The translations under genes and the position numbers were made by a program. The notes below the pieces were generated by a model, which was given only the letters and a program-made list of their open reading frames with translations, did not search any database and was not told where the DNA came from. Below are positions 6,864 through 12,624 of a stretch of DNA of 12,624 nt, in pieces (within the stretch, counting starts at the first letter, position 1; each line of letters begins with the position of its first letter). The DNA comes from an uncultured Candidatus Altimarinota bacterium (lineage in GTDB: Bacteria; Patescibacteriota; Gracilibacteria; CAIRYL01). The stretch spans positions 1 through 12,624 of the forward strand of contig CAMZLA010000054.1 in NCBI GenBank assembly GCA_947311665.1, written 5' to 3'.

Positions 6864-7249
6864 TAAATCTAAAACATAAAAAACAGCAACAATTTCAAAA
6901 AGCTCTTAAAAGTTTAAATGAAGTATTAAATATAAAAGAAAAAAATGCTATTATTCGAGACAGTAGCATTCAAAGATTTGAATATACGAGTGAGCTTTTT
7001 TGGAAAATGCTAAAAGAAATTCTAAAAGATGAATATGGAATAATTGCAATGAGTCCAAAATCAGTAATTAGAGAATGTGTAAGTCAGCAAATATTTTCTG
7101 CAAAAGATGGAGAATTATTTATTGAAATGATGAATGATAGAAATAGAACCTCTCACGCTTACGAAGAATCTATTGCCGAAGAGATAGAAAGTAAACTTCC
7201 TGAATATTCTGAAGAAATGAAGGAAGTTTGGGAAGAAATGAAAAAATGA
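6854..7249 (+). CDS. hepT: HepT-like HEPN toxin (HI0074-type nucleotidyltransferase partner)
   Basis: 131-residue all-helical HEPN protein of the HI0074 'nucleotidyltransferase substrate-binding' family. Recognisable blocks are SIQRFEYTSELFWKMLKE, SPKSVIRECV, DGELFIEMMNDRN and the HEPN catalytic motif RNRTSHAY (R96, H101, Y103: R-x4-H-x-Y). In studied HepT toxins the R and H belong to the RNase site and the Y is the residue AMPylated by MntA, so this toxin appears catalytically complete. It overlaps mntA by 10 bp. It ends at TGA, the only TGA-terminated gene among those assigned. The same frame runs on for 14 more codons (RNEKFWEEEKNCKK) to a TAA at 7292-7294, so a short read-through form or a sequence change at the end is possible. 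Confidence 0.88.
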   Translation: MDLINLKHKKQQQFQKALKSLNEVLNIKEKNAIIRDSSIQRFEYTSELFWKMLKEILKDEYGIIAMSPKSVIRECVSQQIFSAKDGELFIEMMNDRNRTSHAYEESIAEEIESKLPEYSEEMKEVWEEMKK

Positions 7250-7276
7250 AGAAATGAAAAATTTTGGGAAGAAGAA

Positions 7277-7302
7277 AAAAATTGTAAAAAATAAAAAATT
7301 TA
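7277..7302 (+). repeat. 26-nt direct repeat, copy 2 (right of the TA module)
   Basis: Identical to 6538-6563 over 26 bases. It lies between the hepT stop and the topA start (10 bases before the ATG). Both copies end a frame with codons for NCKK followed by TAA. Confidence 0.6.
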
Positions 7303-7312
7303 AAAAATAATC

Positions 7313-8005
7313 ATGTCAAAAAATCTTGTAATTGTTGAGTCTCCTGCCAAAGCAAAAACTATAGAAAAATATTTGGGAAAAGATTTTGTTGTAAAATCGA
7401 GTTTTGGGCATGTTCGAGACTTACCAAAAAGTGGAATGTCTATAGATATTGAAGGCGGAACTTTTGAACCAACTTATGAAATCTCTAAAGGAAAAAATAA
7501 AGTAGTAGCAGAACTTAGGCGAGAAGTAAAAAAAGCCGATATCGTATGGCTTGCAGCCGATGATGACCGAGAAGGAGAAGCAATTGCATGGCATTTATAT
7601 GAAGTTTTGAAACTGGAAAAAAAAGAGAATAGAAGAATTGTTTTTCATGAAATAACGAAACAAGCCGTAACTCATGCGGTAGAAAATCCTGTTACTTTAA
7701 ATAAAAATCTTGTCGATGCACAACAAGCAAGACGAGTACTCGATAGGTTGGTAGGATATGAACTTTCTCCTGTATTATGGAGAAAAATCCAAGGAGGACT
7801 TTCTGCTGGACGAGTGCAAAGTGTAGCCGTTCGAATTATTGTAGAACGAGAAGAAGAAATTAGAAATTTTAAACCAAAAGAATCGTTTAAAGTAACTGCC
7901 GATTTCACTGCAAAAACAGGAGAAACGATATCGGCTGAACTTCCAAAAAAACTTGCAACAAAAAGAAGAAACAAAAAAATTTTTAGAAAGCTGTTTAGGA
8001 GTTAA
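7313..8005 (+). CDS. topA: DNA topoisomerase I, N-terminal part (frame-interrupted topA)
   Basis: Encodes the Toprim domain and the start of the core of a type IA topoisomerase, which relaxes negative supercoils. Seen: [18 protein letters not shown] (5-22), the metal-binding [12 protein letters not shown] (83-94), [14 protein letters not shown] (143-156) and [13 protein letters not shown] (162-174). Up to residue 217 (KLATK) it aligns with what the family should contain. The last 13 residues ([13 protein letters not shown]) are out of frame, and the family sequence resumes in the +1 frame at [13 protein letters not shown]. One extra A in the AAAAA run at about 7961-7965 explains this. ATG start without a Shine-Dalgarno. 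Alone, this product would lack the catalytic tyrosine and be inactive. Confidence 0.9.
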   Translation: MSKNLVIVESPAKAKTIEKYLGKDFVVKSSFGHVRDLPKSGMSIDIEGGTFEPTYEISKGKNKVVAELRREVKKADIVWLAADDDREGEAIAWHLYEVLKLEKKENRRIVFHEITKQAVTHAVENPVTLNKNLVDAQQARRVLDRLVGYELSPVLWRKIQGGLSAGRVQSVAVRIIVEREEEIRNFKPKESFKVTADFTAKTGETISAELPKKLATKRRNKKIFRKLFRS

Positions 8006-9752
8006 TTTTTCTATTGCTGGAATAGAAAAAAAACCTGGAAAAAGAAATCCAGCTCCTCCATTCACAACATCAACACTTCAACAAGCCGCATCAACAAGAC
8101 TTGGATTTTCTGTAAAACAAACAATGATGGTTGCTCAACGGTTATATGAAGCAGGGAAAATAACATATATGCGTACCGATTCTTTAAATTTATCAGATTT
8201 AGCAGTTTCAGATGCTGTAAAAAATATTACGAGTAAATATGGAAAACAATTTGTAGAAACACGAAAATTTAAAACAAAAAGTAAAAATGCACAAGAAGCC
8301 CATGAAGCCGTGCGTCCAACAGATTTTTCTGTAGAAGTTGCAGGGCTTGATGAACAACAAAAAAAACTCTATTCATTAATTTGGAAACGAGCAATTGCAT
8401 CTCAAATGGCTCCAGCAAGACTAGAACGAACAACGATGAAAATTGGAAATGAAGAGGTGGAATATGATTTCATTGCAAAGGGTGAAATTGTTACATTTGA
8501 AGGATTTTTAAAAGCATATGGAACAGATGATACTGATAAATTGTTACCTGCTGTAACAGAAGGTGATGAAGTAAAAGTTGAATATTTATATTCAAGACAA
8601 ATTTTTTCTAAACCACCAGCACGATATACAGAAGCATCTCTTGTAAAAATTCTTGAAGAGAAAGGGATTGGACGACCTTCTACTTTTGCTCCAACTATTT
8701 CAACTATTCAAGACCGTGGATATGTTATTAAAGGAATTGATGAAGGAACAGAACGAGAATATATTCAATTTGGACTAAAAATAGGAAAAATAGTGGAAAG
8801 CACTCGAACAGAAAAAACTGGAGCCAATAAAGGAAAACTTGTACCAACATCAATTGGAATTGTTGTAAATAATTTTTTAGTAAAACATTTTTCTCAAATA
8901 GTAGATTATGATTTCACAAAAAATGTTGAAGAGGAGTTTGATGAAATTGCAGAAGGAACAAAAAAATGGAATGCAATGATTTCTGATTTTTATGGAGATT
9001 TTCATAAAAATATGGAATTTAAAATGGAAACAGTAGAACGAAGTGAAGCGATAAATGAACGAGTATTGGGAGAAGATCCAAAAACAGGAAAACCTCTCTC
9101 TGTACGAGTTGGAAGATATGGAGCATATGCACAAATTGGGACAAAAGATGATGATGAAAAACCAACATTTGCAAGCTTGAAACCAAACCAACATATGGAT
9201 ACCATTACATTTGAAGAAGCTATTGAACTTTTTAAACTTCCAAGAATTGTTGGACAAACAGATGAAGGACATGACATTAAATCAAATTATGGACGATTTG
9301 GACCATTCATTATGTTTAAAGATGATACTGCTGGGAAAATATTATATCAATCTCTTAAAGATTTAGACCCAATGGATGTAACTTTAGAGCAAGCTCTTGA
9401 TTTAGTTGCATATAAGAAAAAAGTTGAAATAGAAAAATATATTAAAAACTTTAGAGATGATCCAAAAGCAAAAACAGATGCTGATAAATCTATAGAAATT
9501 TTGAAAGGTCGATGGGGACCATATGTTACCGATGGAGATAAAAATATTCGAGTACCAAAAGATATTGAAGATGCTACGACTCTTACCCTTAAAGACTGTA
9601 AAGAGTTATTGAAAAAAGCAAAACCTGGAAAAAAGAAGGTAAAAAAGAAAACGAAAAAAAAAGTAGTGAAGAAAAAAACTACAAAAAAGAAAACTGTTAA
9701 GAAAACAACGAGTAAAAAAGTTGTGAAAAAAAAGACAGTGAAGAAAAAATAA
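7953..9752 (+). CDS. topA: DNA topoisomerase I, remaining part with catalytic tyrosine (frame-interrupted topA)
   Basis: The rest of TopA, in the +1 frame relative to 7313-8005. The frame opens at a TTG at 7953, but the true junction is probably at about 7961-7965, giving a full protein of about 812 residues. It carries the FTTSTLQQ motif, the nucleophile in [13 protein letters not shown] (Tyr at about residue 285 of the joined protein), [10 protein letters not shown], and [21 protein letters not shown]. Three topoisomerase C-terminal repeats follow ([28 protein letters not shown]), without Cys zinc ribbons. The last roughly 45 residues are nearly all Lys, Val and Thr, a basic DNA-binding tail known in several bacterial TopA. 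The intact, well-conserved sequence on both sides argues for a sequencing error, recent mutation or tolerated slippage rather than an old pseudogene. Confidence 0.92.
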   Translation: MQQKEETKKFLESCLGVNFSIAGIEKKPGKRNPAPPFTTSTLQQAASTRLGFSVKQTMMVAQRLYEAGKITYMRTDSLNLSDLAVSDAVKNITSKYGKQFVETRKFKTKSKNAQEAHEAVRPTDFSVEVAGLDEQQKKLYSLIWKRAIASQMAPARLERTTMKIGNEEVEYDFIAKGEIVTFEGFLKAYGTDDTDKLLPAVTEGDEVKVEYLYSRQIFSKPPARYTEASLVKILEEKGIGRPSTFAPTISTIQDRGYVIKGIDEGTEREYIQFGLKIGKIVESTRTEKTGANKGKLVPTSIGIVVNNFLVKHFSQIVDYDFTKNVEEEFDEIAEGTKKWNAMISDFYGDFHKNMEFKMETVERSEAINERVLGEDPKTGKPLSVRVGRYGAYAQIGTKDDDEKPTFASLKPNQHMDTITFEEAIELFKLPRIVGQTDEGHDIKSNYGRFGPFIMFKDDTAGKILYQSLKDLDPMDVTLEQALDLVAYKKKVEIEKYIKNFRDDPKAKTDADKSIEILKGRWGPYVTDGDKNIRVPKDIEDATTLTLKDCKELLKKAKPGKKKVKKKTKKKVVKKKTTKKKTVKKTTSKKVVKKKTVKKK

Positions 9753-9761
9753 ATATTTATT
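9748..9761. repeat. Palindrome joining two convergent stop codons
   Basis: AATAAATATTTATT is a perfect 14-nt palindrome containing the TAA of topA (9750-9752) and, on the other strand, the TAA of the convergent gene (9757-9759). There is no G/C stem and no terminator hairpin in the 4-bp gap between the genes. Confidence 0.8.
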
Positions 9762-10539
9762 CAATAGCTTCAATAAATTTCCCAGATTCCCCTTTTACTT
9801 TTACATTTTTAATAAGCGCATCTCTATTCTCTTTTGCTCCTGTAAGACGATTTTTCAATTTTTTTTCTGATGAAATAAGTCTTTTTTTATATATCTTTAT
9901 TTTTTCATAATTCATTTCTTTTTCTATCAATTCTCTTGAAACTTCTTTTATTTGAGATTCAAGATTTTCTATCGGCCCTGATTCCCATGTTGTTAATTTT
10001 TTTTTATATTCTTTTTTCAATTGTGAAATTTTCTTTTTTAAAGAAGAAACTTTTTGTTTCAATCCTTTTTCTTGTGCAGAAAAAGACTCTATTTGAGAAT
10101 TTGTCGATTCTAATAATATTTCTCCCAATGCAATATATTCATCAGTTGTTTTTTCTCTATTTTCAGAAAGTTCTAAAACAGCCCAAATATCAGTTTGAGT
10201 ATATGTTTCTATATCTTTTAAAAAAGAAATATTTTGAGATGTTTCTGTAAAAGTTTGAGTAGTAAATATTTTATCGAAAAGGAATTGTTTATTTTTACTT
10301 TCCAACATAAAAATTTCAGAAATATATTCTGGATTCTCTTTTTTATACAGATAAAAAAGAGAGCGATCTAATAAAGAATTTCTATCTATTTCAATATTTA
10401 CTTTATCTAAAAGGTAGTTTATTGACTCTGAAGTTCCTGCAAATGCAAGAGAGAGAGAAAAAAAAGAAGCAAAAGTAAAAAATAAAATAGCCGTAAAAAA
10501 ACGGGAAAAAATCATGAAAAAAGGAAAAACATATATCAT
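9757..10539 (-). CDS. Exported coiled-coil protein of unknown function
   Basis: 260 residues. The N-terminus is a signal peptide: hydrophobic from about residue 9 to 33 with a likely cleavage after AFA (32-34), so the mature protein is extracytoplasmic. The first part of the mature region (about 35-145) is mixed and contains SLFYLYKKENPEY. From about 150 to 240 it is Lys/Glu-rich helix with heptad-like spacing (GLKQKVSSLKKKISQLKKEY and further blocks), predicting a coiled coil. It resembles the coiled-coil half of EnvC-type or similar envelope proteins but has no peptidase domain; I do not recognise the family. Two starts are possible: ATG at 10539, which coincides with the predicted transcription start (leaderless), or ATG at 10515, giving MIFSRFF and a more typical signal peptide. 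It is convergent with topA. Confidence 0.85.
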   Translation of the reverse strand: MIYVFPFFMIFSRFFTAILFFTFASFFSLSLAFAGTSESINYLLDKVNIEIDRNSLLDRSLFYLYKKENPEYISEIFMLESKNKQFLFDKIFTTQTFTETSQNISFLKDIETYTQTDIWAVLELSENREKTTDEYIALGEILLESTNSQIESFSAQEKGLKQKVSSLKKKISQLKKEYKKKLTTWESGPIENLESQIKEVSRELIEKEMNYEKIKIYKKRLISSEKKLKNRLTGAKENRDALIKNVKVKGESGKFIEAIE

Positions 10540-10546
10540 TCATCAT

Positions 10547-10573
10547 ATTATACCAGAATAAAAGTTTTTGCAA
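10547..10573 (-). promoter_or_regulatory. Extended -10 promoter for the coiled-coil protein gene
   Basis: On the minus strand, TGGTATAAT forms an extended -10 element (TATAAT complementary to 10547-10552) preceded by a TTTTGC/TTGCAA region at a suitable distance upstream. Transcription would start near 10540, immediately at the first ATG of the gene. Confidence 0.65.
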
Positions 10574-10606
10574 AAGCATTTTATAGAGCTATTTATTGGA
10601 AAAAGA

Positions 10607-10660
10607 ATGAAAAAAAGGTACTCTATAAACATATTATTATTTTTATTTTTCTTGAAATGA
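10607..10660 (+). CDS. Possible 17-residue leader peptide upstream of the lipoprotein
   Basis: ATG at 10607 opens a frame encoding MKKRYSINILLFLFFLK and stops at TGA (10658-10660), overlapping the lipoprotein ATG (10657) in an ATGA arrangement. Such an overlap is typical of translational coupling. The peptide is hydrophobic with two N-terminal lysines. It may be a chance frame; no conservation information is available. Confidence 0.25.
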   Translation: MKKRYSINILLFLFFLK

Positions 10661-11406
10661 ACAAAAAATTATTATCTTGCCTTGCTCTTACTCCTTTTCT
10701 TTTTGCTGGTTGTGGTGATATTGAAATTCCAGAAAGCATTCCAACAGCAACTCCAAATGCTGTCCCAACATTAGATACAACAAATATTCTTGTTTCTCCA
10801 ACTCCAGAAGCAAGCATTGCTGCTCTTTCTTGCACGGCACTACAATCGGAAAGAGATAATTTAGCAGAAGCTGTTACCCTTACTCAAGAAGAATTGAAAA
10901 CATGTCAAACAGAGAAAGTACAACTCGAATCACTTTCTGCAACATCAACGGTTGCCAATAATCAAATAAAAGAAATAACTCCATTATTAAAAAAATATTT
11001 AAAACAAGTGAAACAAGAAGAATATAAATTTGATAAATGTGGAGCTTTGGGTATTGTAACAGGAAAAGAATGGTATGATGATTTCCAATCGGCTTTAAGC
11101 GCAAGTAATATTCTCTTTTCTAAACTTGAACGACAAATGGAAGCAACAGATTTTTATAGTGTTTGTTATTCTGATGAAGGGAAAACTGCATTATTTCTTG
11201 GAGCAAGAGCTGATAGAGAAAATGAATTTCATCTTATAAAATATCATTTTGCATCAAAAAGTTTAAAAGAATCTATTCTTTTAGGAGGAACATGTAAAAA
11301 CTGTCCAACTTCTTTTGGAAAAAGATTTGGTCCATATATCACATTAAACTCTACATCTGGAAAATATAATTACTATTATGATTCTAATATTATTGAAAAA
11401 CAATAA
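10657..11406 (+). CDS. Putative lipoprotein of unknown function
   Basis: 249 residues. It begins MNKKLLSCLALTPFLFAGC, a lipoprotein signal with lipobox FAGC, so Cys19 would be the lipidated residue and the protein would be membrane-anchored outside the cytoplasm. A Pro/Thr/Ser-rich linker follows (about 20-55), then a helical segment with ALQSERDNLAEAV and LTQEELKTCQTEK (about 60-95, probable coiled coil). The C-terminal domain (about 120-249) has several cysteines, including a C-K-N-C pair in GGTCKNCPTSF, and aromatic residues (KYNYYYDSN). I do not recognise the fold. It is divergent from the exported coiled-coil protein, 117 bp away, and the two may be functionally linked at the envelope. 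The end of the gene lies in an inverted repeat (11381-11415). Confidence 0.85.
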   Translation: MNKKLLSCLALTPFLFAGCGDIEIPESIPTATPNAVPTLDTTNILVSPTPEASIAALSCTALQSERDNLAEAVTLTQEELKTCQTEKVQLESLSATSTVANNQIKEITPLLKKYLKQVKQEEYKFDKCGALGIVTGKEWYDDFQSALSASNILFSKLERQMEATDFYSVCYSDEGKTALFLGARADRENEFHLIKYHFASKSLKESILLGGTCKNCPTSFGKRFGPYITLNSTSGKYNYYYDSNIIEKQ

Positions 11407-11415
11407 TATTAGAAT
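11381..11415. repeat. Inverted repeat across the lipoprotein stop codon
   Basis: ATTCTAATATTATTG (11381-11395) and its exact complement (11401-11415) flank an AAAAA loop, a 15-bp perfect stem. It contains the lipoprotein stop TAA (11404-11406). It is followed by A, not T, on the plus strand, so it is not a classical terminator. It may protect the mRNA end or weaken read-through into the next gene. Confidence 0.9.
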
Positions 11416-11441
11416 AAAAAAAGATTTAATAAAAAAATTTT

Positions 11442-12242
11442 ATGAATTTTCCAGAAACAATTACAACAGCACTGTTATCTGGATATAGTGTTTTTACAAC
11501 CTTTACAGTAGAAAAAGACAAAAGAGTAAAAGGATTTTCGAAACATTTAGAACGATTAAAAATAAATTCAGAAAAACTGTTTGGAATTACTCCAAACAGA
11601 AAAGAAATTATAGAGCAAATAGAATTATTTCTTTCTCAACAACCCAAAAATAAGAAAATATTGGTACGAATAGCTCTTTTCCCAGAAAATTTTTCTATAG
11701 TCTTTCCAGAAAAAATAGAAAAAATACAAATTATCATTACGGGACGAGAGCTTTCTATCCCAACAAAACCTTTAACTTTAGAGCTTCACAAGAATATTAG
11801 ACCGTTAGCTCATTTAAAAACATCTAATCTATTTTCCAGTTTACAAACACGAAAAAAAGCTCATGAAAATGGATATTCCGATAGCTTATTTTTTTATGAA
11901 GATATTATAACAGAAGGTCCAACATGGAATATTTTTTTTGGAAAAAAAGGAAAAAATCCAGAAGATAAAGATATTCTTTTTTTCCCAGATCCATCAAAAA
12001 AAACTTTTTTAGATGGATTTACTCAAATGCTTTTAAAAGAAAATATTTCAACCGATGAATATGAAATCATAATAACAGATATATTAAAAAAAGATCTTCA
12101 TCAGTTTGATTATTGTGCAATTGTGAGCAGTGGAGTGGGAATTGTTCCAGTAGAATCTATAGATGATATTCACTTCTCTGTCAATTCTATAAAAAAATTA
12201 CAAAAAATTTATAATGAAATAGAAGGAGAAGAAATAAAATAA
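11442..12242 (+). CDS. Class IV PLP-dependent aminotransferase-family protein
   Basis: 266 residues. Fold-type IV PLP enzyme, the family of branched-chain aminotransferase, D-amino acid aminotransferase and aminodeoxychorismate lyase (PabC). Seen: GYSVFTTFTVEKDKRVKGF then HLERLKINSEKLFG, the usual N-terminal block with the conserved His-Leu-x-Arg-Leu; the PLP lysine in LAHLKTSNL (K126); GYSDSLFFYEDIITEGPTWNIFF (about 144-166) with the conserved Glu158 and Asn163 that contact PLP; and a SSGVGIVPV segment near the C-terminus. Which substrate it uses cannot be told from sequence alone. PabC or a BCAT-like enzyme are the main options, and no chorismate or branched-chain genes are nearby. ATG start with an A/T-only leader, 35 bases after the lipoprotein stop. 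Confidence 0.85.
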   Translation: MNFPETITTALLSGYSVFTTFTVEKDKRVKGFSKHLERLKINSEKLFGITPNRKEIIEQIELFLSQQPKNKKILVRIALFPENFSIVFPEKIEKIQIIITGRELSIPTKPLTLELHKNIRPLAHLKTSNLFSSLQTRKKAHENGYSDSLFFYEDIITEGPTWNIFFGKKGKNPEDKDILFFPDPSKKTFLDGFTQMLLKENISTDEYEIIITDILKKDLHQFDYCAIVSSGVGIVPVESIDDIHFSVNSIKKLQKIYNEIEGEEIK

Positions 12243-12282
12243 AAATTACTTCCTTACATAAAATGTGTAACAGTCATATAAT

Positions 12283-12308
12283 TTGGCTTAATGGACATTT
12301 ATAGGGTG
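12283..12308 (+). repeat. 26-nt direct repeat, copy 1
   Basis: The sequence contains GGCTTAATGGACATTTATAG and is identical to 12482-12507. It begins with GG and has a composition and length like an insertion-sequence terminal repeat. It is probably a second, displaced copy of the left end of the element to the right. Confidence 0.85.
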
Positions 12309-12481
12309 GGATTTTGGAAATAAATTATTGAAAAATATATTGCACAATGTATAGCTATGAGAAGTTGCGACGAAGGAGTAATTTGAAAGAAGCTTCTTCA
12401 CAGAGTAGAGAAACGGAGGAAAAACAAAGTGCAACGACCTCTTGAATAAGGAAAAGTTTTTATTTTGCGATAGCGAAATTA

Positions 12482-12507
12482 TTGGCTTAATGGACATTTA
12501 TAGGGTG
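12482..12507 (+). repeat. 26-nt direct repeat, copy 2 (probable IS left end)
   Basis: Identical to 12283-12308, in the same orientation, exactly 199 bp downstream. It lies 56 bases before the transposase start, the usual place for a left terminal repeat. No inverted copy exists in the window; it would be expected beyond the right edge. Confidence 0.8.
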
Positions 12508-12514
12508 CTAAAAT

Positions 12515-12549
12515 AAGAGTTATGGTAGACTAGAACTACTATAACTCTT
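12515..12549 (+). terminator. Hairpin upstream of the transposase gene
   Basis: AAGAGTTATGGTAG (12515-12528) pairs with CTACTATAACTCTT (12536-12549) over 14 positions with one G-U wobble, with a 7-base loop and followed by TT. Insertion sequences often carry such hairpins inside the end to block read-in transcription. The T-tract is short, so termination is likely only partial. Confidence 0.6.
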
Positions 12550-12563
12550 TTAAAAATAAAACA

Positions 12564-12624
12564 ATGAATAAAAAATGCCCAAAATGTACAGAAATTTCTG
12601 TAAAAAAGAATGGTAAAAAATATG
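12564..12624 (+). CDS. IS transposase, N-terminal zinc-ribbon fragment (partial, runs off the window)
   Basis: Only 20 codons are visible: MNKKCPKCTEISVKKNGKKY, still open at the window edge. The CPKC half of a zinc ribbon followed by a basic V-K-K-N-G-K segment is the typical opening of IS1 InsA-type and other zinc-ribbon transposases, in which a second Cys pair follows about 15 residues later. The ATG is preceded by AAATAAAACA with no Shine-Dalgarno. Assignment rests on this short motif and on the neighbouring terminal-repeat-like sequence. Confidence 0.65.
   Translation, partial: MNKKCPKCTEISVKKNGKKY

Larger units (their letters stand above)
12243..12563 (+). other. Repeat-containing intergenic region before the IS gene
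   Basis: About 320 bases without a protein gene. It holds two direct copies of a 26-nt sequence (12283-12308 and 12482-12507). The spacer between them is less AT-rich than the flanks and contains the palindrome AAGAAGCTTCTT, GTTGC and GCAAC blocks, and a small hairpin TTTTGC-GATA-GCGAAA (12463-12478). A 69-codon minus-strand frame (12288-12497) runs through both repeats and looks spurious. Confidence 0.6.
12482..12624 (+). mobile_element. Left part of an insertion sequence (cut by window end)
   Basis: The putative terminal repeat at 12482-12507, the hairpin at 12515-12549 and the start of a zinc-ribbon transposase-like frame at 12564 together look like the left end of an insertion sequence. 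The N-terminal CPKC and VKKNGKK pattern resembles InsA of IS1 and related zinc-ribbon transposases (IS1595 or ISL3 types also possible). The family cannot be settled from 20 residues. The left boundary at 12482 or 12484 (GG) is inferred. Confidence 0.6.

Noticed and set aside
77..12242. TGA recoded as glycine throughout
   Set aside because: Helicase, PheT, RecR, TopA and aminotransferase frames contain no in-frame TGA despite many glycines; they use GGA and other GGN codons.
12288..12497. 69-codon minus-strand frame
   Set aside because: Runs through both repeat copies; composition and position indicate a chance frame.
1..12624. CRISPR array or tRNA genes
   Set aside because: No regularly spaced repeats and no tRNA T-loop or acceptor patterns were seen on either strand.

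Overview
The window is a strongly AT-rich stretch (only about a quarter to 30 percent G+C by eye) of a bacterial chromosome. Conserved genes are bacterial: pheT, recR, topA and a DEAD-box RNA helicase. They prefer GGA, AGA/CGA and other A-ending codons. Most genes end in TAA, no gene has a clear Shine-Dalgarno sequence, and coding density is moderate. This fits a small-genome, host-associated or Patescibacteria/CPR-type bacterium (Peregrinibacteria or Gracilibacteria relatives are plausible). That placement is inference and needs a database search. The long conserved genes contain no in-frame TGA, so a recoded TGA is not in common use here.

Layout. On the minus strand, 77-1675 encodes a DEAD-box RNA helicase with a Gly/Arg-rich tail, followed by a clean terminator (23-61). 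Upstream of it, 1751-1907 on the plus strand has a consensus promoter, two hairpins and a T-tract, which looks like a stand-alone small RNA of about 120 nt. A 121-codon orphan gene (1899-2264) and pheT (2295-4733) follow on the minus strand. Next is about 1 kb without a convincing protein gene (4734-5748). It starts with a good plus-strand promoter, ends with a strong terminator, and is packed with inverted repeats, one with 28-nt arms. I treat it as a candidate long structured RNA.

The plus strand continues with recR (5749-6360), a short degraded-looking stretch, a two-gene MntA/HepT (nucleotidyltransferase/HEPN) toxin-antitoxin module (6579-7249), and topA (7313-9752). topA is split by a single-base frameshift. 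The TA module is bracketed by two copies of a 26-nt direct repeat, and its antitoxin gene carries a 35-nt palindrome over the active-site codons.

Convergent with topA is a secreted coiled-coil protein (9757-10539, minus). Divergent from that is a lipoprotein (10657-11406), then a class IV PLP aminotransferase (11442-12242). The right edge (12283-12624) holds two direct copies of a 26-nt sequence 199 bp apart and the first 20 codons of a zinc-ribbon insertion-sequence transposase, cut by the window end.

The housekeeping genes serve translation (PheT), RNA remodelling (helicase), recombinational repair (RecR) and DNA supercoiling (TopA); they do not form one pathway. The accessory interest lies in the TA module, the two putative RNA loci, the topA frameshift and the IS junction.
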